Shown one piece after another: positions 52,719-61,811 of a stretch of 64,000 nucleotides of DNA (its first letter is position 1; each line of letters starts with the position of its first letter). The notes beneath the pieces are model-generated. The model saw only the letters and a program-made list of their open reading frames with translations, ran no database searches and was not told where the DNA came from. The DNA comes from Nelumbo lutea (taxonomy: Eukaryota > Streptophyta > Magnoliopsida > Proteales > Nelumbonaceae). Where the stretch lies: the NCBI GenBank assembly GCA_022828595.1, contig JAKGHH010000005.1:25494193-25558192 (forward strand), written 5' to 3'. A program made the position numbers and the translations under genes.

Positions 52719-53522
52719 TGATGAAGGATTTTTTTGCCGCACCTTGTTGTTCTGACTACTTCCTAGTGTCTAATGACTCAGAGGTCAAGCTGGAGTATTT
52801 CTACTGAATAAAGGCTTGGATGCTGAATTGACTAGATTGAATTAGGAGGCTACTCGGGTGCCAAGCTGGGTAGTTCTTTGAAAAGACCTGCAAGGAAACA
52901 ATGCTAGAGGACCCGAGGTGGCTAACCCGGCAAGGTCGCTCCAATGCTTAAGTTAGTACTCTTGTAGTGGATTGCGAGCTAAAAATCATAAAGTATGAGA
53001 GCTAGAATGTACTTAATAACGTGTACCTCCCCCCCCCCCCGTGTCATTGGGGTTGGTGCCTTTATATAGGCTTTGTTTGGTGTGGGCTTCACGCACCACA
53101 TCCAAGATTTCTAGGAGGTTGCATAACTGGTCTGAAATCCCCGGAGGTAACTGCCATGCACATTGACCATCCTCCAGAACACTCGATATGTGGGCCAACT
53201 TTCAAGAAACTTAGGAGTGTCAAGATATGCATACCGAATTTGTCGACGAGCACAACTCGCAAATCGCCTCATAAACCTTAGTCAAATCGACAAGCCCTCG
53301 AGGGAGGTTGCTCCTCGCATCAAGGTCACATCGGCCAGTGATGAGATGCTAAAGGTCAACCCTAGATGAGGTGCTCCTAGTCGGCCTAAGTTGTGGTCGA
53401 AGTGAAGACGAACCGCGATCTGGATCTCTAAATCATTGCTTAGGTGGTGTCTAGATGTCATCCAACTATTCCAAACTGCCATGTGTCATGATGTGACTAG
53501 AGGGCTAAATCCGCCCTCATCA
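52719..53522 (-). repeat. Complete 5' LTR of the second element (804 bp)
   Basis: It starts TGATGAGGGCGG at 53522 and ends TCCTTCATCA at 52719, next to the primer binding site. It includes a TATA-like 'cctatataaagg' near 53060-53070 and a C12-type run at 53029-53040. It is the reference copy for the family in this window. Confidence 0.85.
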
Positions 53523-54436
53523 ACTACATAGGTGAATATGCTTGAATCTTGTTTGGATGATTGATCAACTATATATATCTTGGATTAGATGAACATTTCA
53601 AATGTTACATTTCTATTTGGTTTATATGGTGTTTAGTGACATTTTTTTATTGCCTAATGACTAATTTAATGACAATTATGTGCAACATAACACAATAAAC
53701 AATTATTATATTGTATTTGATACCTAAATCATTTTTTCCTGATATTCAATACATAAATACAATAGACACACAACACCAAACATGGCCCTAATGGTTTGGA
53801 ATTGGACTTTGGATGAATGGATTTATGGGGTTGGTGTCGAGTCGCGATGATGATTAATAATTACTGGTATTTGTGCTTGCTCCTACGCATCCATGGTCCA
53901 TGTGGATGAGAATGCGACATTTACTTATAGGTGCCCCCACATTTCCCAACACACATGTACATTGCATATAATTACCTATAAATGCATCATGCGTGCATGA
54001 CCATGATACACTTTTTCTTTTACCCTAGTAAAAGGGGCTGACTCCCTCCATCACTAATATATTTAATTAAATTCTTATGTTTGTCATTATAATCTATATA
54101 TATTTTCTAAGTCTTATCCTAACTATTCGGTGTCGATCGATTACATAAATTCTGTTTCGTGGTCACGTTGTGTTTTCTAATTAAATATTTTGAAAGTTTT
54201 AAATATATATGAAGCAATTAAAAATTGTATGTAAATGTTAAAAGCGTGATCTGTGTTGGTATTGGAGGTGATGCAAAACTGAATTGTCAAATATTGGTTA
54301 TTGGAAGATTGTATACATTAAACCACGTCGGCTAAGGTTAAATGGTTAATGATCAAACACTATTTCCTAGTTTCGGTTAACATATGCAGTTAGGAGGATC
54401 CCTAGCTAACTAATTTCAAAACACTTCGGGACATTT
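53523..54436. other. Intergenic, no recognisable gene
   Basis: AT-rich flanking DNA between the gypsy derivative and the LINE. Nothing is supported. Confidence 0.5.
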
Positions 54437-57400
54437 TCAGAATTCAAAATGACCTTGAATGTTGGATGAAGCGAGAATAACAGTTGTTGGAAGCAGCACG
54501 CTAAGGCTGATTGGACTTTGCATGATGATAGATATATTAAATTCTTTTATTTCTCATCTATCAATAGAAAAAGAAATAATGGAATTTACTGTCTTAAAAT
54601 TTCTGTTGGAAATTGGACCACCAATGATGCTGAAATCTCATAAACTTTGGTTTCATATTTTAATGATCTCTTTACTTCTTCTATTCCAGATCTATCAAAT
54701 GCCCAAGTTTCAAATTTAGGCATTATTCTCTCTCCTGAAGGGAATGATTGGCTTTCTCGCATTCCCTTTGCTGAGGAGGTAAAGACTACATTATTTGGGT
54801 TCGGTCCTTGGAAATCGACAGGGCCAGATGGAATGCATGCGGGCATCTTACAGCATCAATGGTCAGTTGTGGGCAATGACATCACAGATTGGATTCAACA
54901 TATTTTCAGAATTCCAGAGGACATTAAACATGTGAACTCCACTTATATTTGCTTGATCCCAAAGACGGAGACAGTTAAAAGTGCAAAAGACTTTAGACCC
55001 ATTGGCTTGAGCAATGTTATTTACAAGATTGTTGCTAAGGTCATTTGTAATCGTCTAAAACTGATTCTCCCCAAACTGATCTCCCCATTCCTAAGTGCCT
55101 TCACACCTAGGCGAAATATAACTGACAACACAATAATCACTCAAGAGGTCCTTCACAGCATCAATAAGCAAAAAGGTAGAGTTGGAAACTTTCTTCTTAA
55201 ACTTTATTTGGCTAAAGTTTATGACAAAATGGAATGGTCATTTTTGTGATTTGTTCTTCATCACTTTGGTTTCTCAGCTGAAATTAGTAACATAATTTAT
55301 TAATGTGTCTCTACAACCCAATTTGCGGTACTTGTAAATGGCAAACCAAGTACTCCTTTCTGTCCAAGTAGAGGATTGCGACAAGGGTGCCCACTATCGC
55401 CCTACCTCTTTATTTTGTGTATGGAAGTGTTGTCCAGGCTTTTCGAATCTAAGCTTCAGGAAAGGAAAATTCATGGATTCAACTTCACTAGAATCGGCAT
55501 CTATATCTCTCACTTGATGTTTGCAGACGATCTTCTTCTCTTCGGAAAATGCAGTTATACTGAGGTAAATCGCTTTTTGGGTGTGTTGCAAACATTCTAT
55601 AACGGGCCTTGTCAAGAGATTAATTTTGACAAATCATCCATTTACTTCAGTACCAACACTCATAGAAGAATACGAATCTGCATAGCTACCATCTTTGGTG
55701 TGTCCTTCATGAAACGAGGAGATAAATATTTGGGTGGGCCTCTCTTCTTAGGAAGAGCTAAGACTGTTGAATAAAATTATTTAGCATATCAGCTGAAATT
55801 AAAGTTATTGACTTGGAAAATGAATACCCTCTCTCATGCTGGAAGAAGTGTTCTCATAAAATCTACTCTTCAGGCATTACCCCAATATGTAATGCAAACG
55901 TATATATTGCCGACATCAATTTGTAATGAGTTGAACAGTGTTTGCCATAACTTTTGGTGGTCGGACTCGAGCTCCAATTCCTTACATCTTCAAAACTGGT
56001 CTTCATTTATGTTTCCTAAGGATTTTGGTGGCCTTGACTTCCGTGATGCAAATTTGAAGAATGTGGCACTCATTATTAAGTTAGGTTGGCGTTTATTGAA
56101 AAACCCCAATGCTTTGTGGGAAAAAATCCTCCATGCTAAATATGTCAGGAACTCAAACTTTTGGAGACTCAAAATTAATAGTGGTTCTTAAATCCGAAAG
56201 GGAATTCTGAAATGTCGTCACTACCTTCTCAAGGGTTGTCATTGGCTAGTGGCTAACGGCTGGAACATTAACATCACTGATGATCCATGGTTACCAATCG
56301 GTGTCTATCTAAACTCTTCTCGGATCCAACACATGCCTTTGAAGGTGGCAGGCTTAGTTGACCATTCAACAATGACTTGGCGACGAGATCTGGTGAATCT
56401 TCTCTTTGACTCTACAATATCCAATCAAATTTTCAATATTGCTCTCTCGGTCCCAAATGCAGAGATGCAAGATACTTTGATTTGGACCCTTACTCCGCAT
56501 GGGAATTATACAACAACCTCGGGGTATAAACTCTTATTATCTGAAAAACTGTTACAATCCTCTGCTCATCTCTTAGGTAACAGGATCTCGTGGCACTATT
56601 TCTGGAGTCTAAAATTCATTCCTCCTAAACTACAGATTTTTATTTGGAGGATTATGCATGATCCTCTTCCTGTTAAAAGAAGATTGAATGTGGCGTTGAA
56701 ACATATACCCATTTCTTGCTCTTTTTGTGACAATGAAGAAGAATCACTTAAACACTTATTTCTCAATTGCCCTTTTGCTAAGCAAGTTTGGTTTGGTGCA
56801 CATATTTCTATCCATTCTGATCTAAATTCAAAAAGGAGTTTGGTGGATTGGATCACATCCTGGATTAAGCTCTTTAAATCAAGGTGCATCACTGATGTTC
56901 ACTTACTAAAAATAATTCCTCTTCTTTGGCACATTTGGCTTGCAAGGAATGCACTCATCTTTAAGAACAGGCCCGAGGCTCCTCAGTTTATTGCTCATTG
57001 TGCTACCAGCTTAGCTCTTCACAACTTTTTGATCTTCTCTAATTATCATGATAACTTTATGGATCATGTAAGCAACAGATTGGTGCAGCCAGTGCTTTGG
57101 ACAAAGCCCCCAAACGGCTTTTTAAAAATCAACTTTGATGGTGCTAACTCCACTCAAAAGTCAGGTGTGGGTTTTGTTGTGAGAGACCACACGGGTTCCT
57201 TCATTTTTGCGCAAGCCATTCCGATCAATCTATCTCCTCTAGTTGTGGCTGAAGCCACTGCTCTTTTGGAAAGTATCAAGTTCGCCATTTCCATGGTTTT
57301 CTCTCTTACCATCTTTGAAGGTGGTAATGAATCAATTATCAAGCTCTTGTTGGAGGAAAACCCTAATCCTCCTTGGAGTATCCTTACTCTCTTATCAAGT

Positions 57401-57596
57401 TGCAGGAATCTCCTTAATCACCTTGATGATTCCTCAGTTACTACTAATCCGAGATCTAGTAACCAAGTAGCTCACCATATAGCCAAATTTGCTCTCACCT
57501 ATCTCTTTTCTCAAACCTGGTCCTTTGCTTCTAAGTTTATTTCTCCTATATTGACCAAAGATATAATTGAGATTGCCTAAGGACTTTCAAAAAAAA
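54437..57596 (+). mobile_element. 5'-truncated L1-type LINE with RNase H
   Basis: It retains the C-terminal two-thirds of ORF2 with a short poly-A run (57589-57598). The endonuclease domain and ORF1 are missing, as expected for 5' truncation in target-primed reverse transcription. The coding frame is described in the next entry. No target duplication was identified. Confidence 0.85.
54470..57580 (+). pseudogene. LINE ORF2: reverse transcriptase, zf-RVT and RNase H
   Basis: From about 54480 to 57580 the protein stays in one reading frame of over 1000 codons, broken by five in-frame stops (54641, 55247, 55301, 55772, 56189); a frameshift lies near 54470. Domains in order: the RT start 'KSTGPDGMHAGILQ', 'DFRPIGLSNVIYKIVAKVIC', 'RQGCPLSPYLFILCMEVLS', the catalytic 'FADDLLLF' (55520-55543), 'KYLGGPLFLGRA', then zf-RVT 'CSFCDNEEESLKHLFLNCPF' (56720-56780) and RNase H from 'FLKINFDGANSTQKSGVGFV' (57120) to 'SNQVAHHIAKFAL' (57458). 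RT motifs are intact. In RNase H the first D and the E (VVAEATALLES) are kept, but the third acidic site reads GGNES. The few lesions and single frame suggest a fairly recent copy. Confidence 0.88.
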
Positions 57597-57626
57597 AATT
57601 CAATCTTCTTTTAGTCCTTAGGCAAT
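57572..57626 (+). terminator. Perfect 14-bp inverted repeat around the LINE poly-A tract
   Basis: attgcctaaggact (57572-57585) and agtccttaggcaat (57613-57626) are exact reverse complements. The loop of 27 bases contains the A10 tract. The left arm includes the ORF2 stop codon. It could be a 3'-end RNA hairpin of the element, or a chance duplication made at insertion. Confidence 0.5.
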
Positions 57627-57704
57627 TGGTGCAAGTGGAGTGCATGTCCTGCTATCTTTGTTAATTCTTACTCCACCTCCCCGCCACATCTACGTAACAG
57701 CTCT

Positions 57705-58010
57705 AAACAGTTTTTGAACTGTCGTTGATTTGAACGATCGGACCGTTTGGCCTGGGAATCATTCAAGCAATTGATTCTGTTTTATTTAAATCTAAAATTT
57801 GACAAAAACTATTATATTGATCAGTAATCTAATTTGAGTGATTAAATTTTCAACCCGTTTGTCCTATTTAACAGTTTATAGCTGGTTTTTATTTTAATTA
57901 TATATTTTTTTTTATTTTTAAGTTGAAACAAGCTGTTCATTTGAAATCGTCAACCAAAAACAAGTGCCATAATGGTTTCAATTTCAGATCGATTTTTAAA
58001 ACCTTGACAC
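57705..58010. mobile_element. Dispersed MITE-like repeat, family copy 4 of 4
   Basis: It runs from 'aacagtttttgaactgtcg' to 'gatttttaaaaccttgac'. The interior 'gaccgtttggcctgggaatcattcaagcaattg' matches 'gaccattcggcctaggaatcatttagacaatt' of copy 1 (13727). It lies about 100 bp past the LINE end. Confidence 0.6.
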
Positions 58011-59600
58011 CAAAGCTATATACTTTTCTTTTCTTTTTTTTTTTTTATTTGAAGTAGGACTATCAGTGGGTTGAGTCCGACTCAAAGGACCTATGGACCC
58101 AAAAAGATTAAGTTGGTTATAATTCCAGGAATCAGAATCAAACCAGATTTTGATATAGTATCCTGATTATTATTGGTTTAGAACTAATTTCATCCAATGC
58201 CAAATCAATTCAGACCCAACCCGAGTTATATATGCATAATATATATAATATATTAAATAAGTTATATGTATAATATACATATAATATATAATATATAATA
58301 TTTAATATATATTAAATGTATATATTTATTTATTATAATCAGATCCATCGGGTCAGACCCAATTATCTGTTCTGGGTCTAAAAATTATAGATCATGGATT
58401 TGGTTCAACTCCAAATCCTCAATATTTCATGTTAGGTCGGTTCCCATTCTATCTGCTCCCGACTCAAGCCTGACCCACTGATTTGAGGCCGATTGCATGG
58501 GAAGGAGATTTTTTTTTTTTAAGACGCTTAGGCTAATTCCATTGAACAATAATAATCTCCGTGTGTATATATATATATCAGATGGGATGGGATCAGATGG
58601 GATTTGCACCTGATCTACTTGAAACCTTAAAAAATTGCATCAACTTCTGCATAAAAAATAGAGTGATGATACCCACCGCCGGTGGGTATATGTAATGCCT
58701 TGGGGGAGGGTGTAATTGATATGGGATATCATATAAATAGATTATATATGAGACTCACAAGCTCATAGCTCAAATACAAGCATATGGCGTTTGCATTGCC
58801 AAATGCCAATCACCCGATGAGTGAGGGACGACAATAATAGACAGCTTTATTTGCTTTCAAATGATCTAAATAATGACAACAAAATTAGAGAAATTAGCGA
58901 GGACCCGAACCAAACAGCTTGGGACAGCAGGGCGATAAAAATAAAATGATTTTAATAATCAAGGATTCGTCGACTCATCAGCTTGCGCTCTTGCAATTGC
59001 AATATAAGTTTGGACAGCAGGACAGGTGGTTGGATGTAAGGCACTCGTCCCATGACATTGATCTCCGACGAAAATGGGGATTGGGGTCTGGGGAGGGCTC
59101 TACCTCTATCCTCTATTCTCTTGTCGCCAAATAAAGTAGCAAAAGGGCAATCAATCACGTTTGTATTAATTATTCACCCATTAATATATAATTTATATCC
59201 AACTCCCTACTTACAACTTACGACAAGCAGAAGCAATATATTTAATTTATTAATTATTTAAATACTAGCCTTGGAATCACTTTCACATGAAAATAACTAA
59301 ATTCATCCTTCTATTTTCCATCCCCTCAGCTGTCACGACTCGCGCGTGCCACTGCCAGTAAAGCTGTTATGTGTGATTATGGTCTGATCTACCATTAACA
59401 AATGATACCGAATTACCGTGGCTCACGTAAACACCCAATCATTATACATTCTCATCCCTCCATTACCCTTACTTTTTGGTAGGAGAGTGCATGCATGGAT
59501 GTTGGGATTGGATTTCCTTGTTAATGGAATTATCAAAGAAAAAATAATAAATAATAGCCAATAAGAAATAATAATAATAATAATAATCAAACAGTATAAG
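58011..59600. other. Intergenic, no recognisable gene; AT-rich block and a short palindrome
   Basis: It contains tatata-rich DNA at 58220-58325 and a 19-bp palindrome taccaccg-type (tacccaccg c cggtgggta, 58670-58688). The surrounding 58072-58480 has 'cagtgggttgagtc' and 'gactcaagcctgacccactg' at its ends, which may mark a hAT-like MITE. No coding gene was seen. Confidence 0.4.
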
Positions 59601-59807
59601 AGGATAAGGACACCAGAACTTCTAACATGAAAAACCTCTTTAATGTGAGAGTAAAAAACCACGGGGCACTAACCCACCAACTTTTTATTATCAACAAGAA
59701 TAATGTTTTACAATTTCTCTAGTCTAGTTCCAACTAGAGGATATCAACTTTAGAGACAAAAATCTCTCTAAAATATACAACAACAGCTATCGAACAACAA
59801 ATGCTTT
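59601..59807. other. LTR-like fragment, unassigned
   Basis: 'aacatgaaaaacctctttaa', 'taaaaaaccacggggcacta' resembles the start of sequence that recurs at plant copia LTRs. No partner LTR or domain is present. An (aat)n run lies just before it (59566-59586). Confidence 0.3.
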
Positions 59808-60841
59808 TGATCTAATCGCTTCTGATTATGTACCAATTTTTTCAGATGTACAAATTTTTTGGCTAAGTACCTCGTCACTTGACCTACTCCTAGGTGGCCT
59901 GTAACTCAGAGGATGGTAGAGCTCCCTAGTGGCAAACTGCCTGGTGATGAGCTACTTAGTGGCGATCTCCCTGGTGTTGAGCTACTTGGTGACGATCTCC
60001 CTGGTGGTGAGCTACCTGGTGACGAGCTCCCTGGTGGAGAGCTACTTGGTGACGAGCTCCCTAGTGGACTCGTCATTTGACCTGCTCCTAGGCGGCCTGT
60101 AACTCAGGGGATGGTGGAGCTCCCTAGTGTAGCGCAACCCGACTGCCCTCTGCATGAGGTGATCTCCTCTCCTTTGTAAGCGGCGGGAGCTAAGAGACCT
60201 GCGAGAACTGAATCAGAGGACCCGGGGTTATTTTCCCGGCGGGGACTCTCCGATGCCTAAGTTAGCATTCTGATTGTAGGGAGCTTGGAGAGAAATGAGG
60301 GAGCTAGAGAGCAGGGATTACCTCCATTTTTTCATTCTCTCCCCCTTGTCTTTGGGGGTTGGAGTCCTTATATAGTGGTGTCCTGTCAAATAAGGCATAA
60401 CAGCCTCTGTCAAGTCAGGCGTAACCGCCTCTGTCTCTCTGCTGCAACCGTTACTGTCAGAGCTGAGGTGGCGGGTACAGGTGGGTGCAGGCGGTTGCTG
60501 CAGAGTACGGCTCAACCAATCAAGGGACAACTCTCAGGACTAGCAGGCACGGCGCCGCTTAGCGAGAGACGTGGGCGCAGGTCTCCGAATCTGTCAGGTA
60601 CAATTGTCAGGCAGGAGATCTTCCTGCAATACGCCGAGCTGCCCCTAAGTGGAGAGCTCTTTGTGAGACACCAGGCTGCCTGCGGAGTGGCCAGCTGCCT
60701 ATGGCGAACTGCCTATGCCGAGCTGCCCGAGTTGTACCGAGCTGCCTATGCCGAGCCGCCCAGTCGTCAAGAGGCTACACTTGATTTGCATGAGGTGCCA
60801 GGTGTCACAATTTCATTGGAGGGCCAAATCCGCCCTCATCA
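59808..60841 (-). mobile_element. Solo LTR of the gypsy family
   Basis: On the minus strand it starts TGATGAGGGCGGATTTGGCC (60841) and ends ...GATCA (59808). The middle 'gaggacccggggttattttcccggcggggactctccgatgcctaag' corresponds to the LTRs at 2967 and 52719, and 'ccttatatagtgg' is the TATA region. No polypurine tract or internal sequence follows on either side. The flanks are gcttt and gtttt, a 5-bp duplication with one mismatch. It probably arose by recombination between two LTRs. The left end is less certain than the right. Confidence 0.65.
59876..60129. repeat. 30-bp tandem array bracketed by a 50-bp direct repeat
   Basis: At 59929-60078 a 30-bp unit (gtgacgatctccctggtgttgagctacttg) occurs about four and a half times. 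On each side sits a copy of 'gacct(a/g)ctcctagg(t/c)ggcctg' continuing 'taactcag(a/g)ggatggt(a/g)gagc' (59881-59928 and 60079-60127). The array lies in the U5 side of the solo LTR and is not seen in the other two LTRs. Confidence 0.8.
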
Positions 60842-61811
60842 GTTTTAATCAACAAAATATGAGAAAGATCTCCCCAAACAAGATGCCAACTGTAGAACAA
60901 TAGCCACAATGGTCAATGGTTGACTGTACATGCTCTTGCTCACGTACCAAGAAGCTTAAACCTCCTTTTTTTTCTCTTGTGAAACAGGAATTTCCCTTTC
61001 CATTCTCTTTTTCTTTTTTCTTCTCAAAGATGATACCCCAACCTCAGATTCATGAATGCCAAGTGACTCTTCTCACCAAGACAAAATGAAGCTTGTTGAG
61101 GAAGCCAAAGGACAGTAGAAAGTGGGCCCCACCATCCACTAATTATGAAAACAAGATAATACAATTTGTATCATTATCACTAATGAGAGAATATTAAGAG
61201 TCTTAACCTTTTTGTCTTTCTTTCTTTCTCAATTTGTGTTGGAAAAGAGATTCCAACACATGAGTGGGCCCACCTCCACATGAGCAGGGAAACCCAGCAC
61301 TTTCATATAGTTTCAAGTCAATGAATTTTTTTTATTTATTTTCTCTTCTTAATAGTCAATAGTCCCAATATATTGATCACTCCCCACATGATCTTACTAT
61401 TTTTTTCTTAATAGTCAATAGTCCCTTCCTCTTTCTCTTCTCAATAGTCAATAGTCCCAAGGCTCATTCAAGTTGCTTCTATTAGTCTCCCCCTCCCTCC
61501 CTCTTTCCTAAATCTTCCTAAAATATCTATATCTCTAATTGACTCTACATTTTCACCTAAAACTCTCTTAATTACTTTGTAATATTCATTTATGTTGATG
61601 AATAAGAGAGAGACATCTTAGGGAAAAATAGAGAAACAACTTGAACTAATTATCGGTATTACATACAATATGGGCCCCATGTATTGAAATTATCCATACT
61701 ATTGTATTGTATGTTAAACTCAAATAATCATAATAGTTTATAAAATTAATTGGTTAGTTAATTAAAGTTAGTAATTCATAAAATTATTCATTTAATTTTC
61801 ATTTAAAATTG
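60842..61811. other. Intergenic, no recognisable gene
   Basis: The region contains CT-rich stretches (for example 60990-61025 and 61490-61505) and a short hairpin 'gttggaaaagagattccaac' (61239-61258). No coding gene is supported. Confidence 0.45.
61351..61458. repeat. Three exact copies of aatagtcaatagtccc
   Basis: The 16-mer occurs at 61351-61366, 61410-61425 and 61443-61458, each preceded by a 'cttct(t/c)' pyrimidine tract. Each copy itself contains 'aatagtc' twice. Confidence 0.85.

Larger units (their letters stand above)
50226..53522 (-). mobile_element. Non-autonomous gypsy element (LARD-like) of the same family
   Basis: On the minus strand: complete 5' LTR (52719-53522), primer binding site (52701-52716), about 2 kb of internal sequence without gag or pol domains, polypurine tract (50721-50738) and a truncated 3' LTR (50226-50720). 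The polypurine tract, LTR ends (TGATGA...TCATCA) and the 'gccgaagaggcgactagg' motif are shared with the element at 2967-13023. It could move only with proteins made by a relative, and its damaged 3' LTR makes even that unlikely. Confidence 0.78.

Noticed and set aside
58072..58480. hAT-like MITE with cagtggg ends
   Set aside because: End similarity is weak and no 8-bp duplication was found, so it is mentioned only within the intergenic entry.
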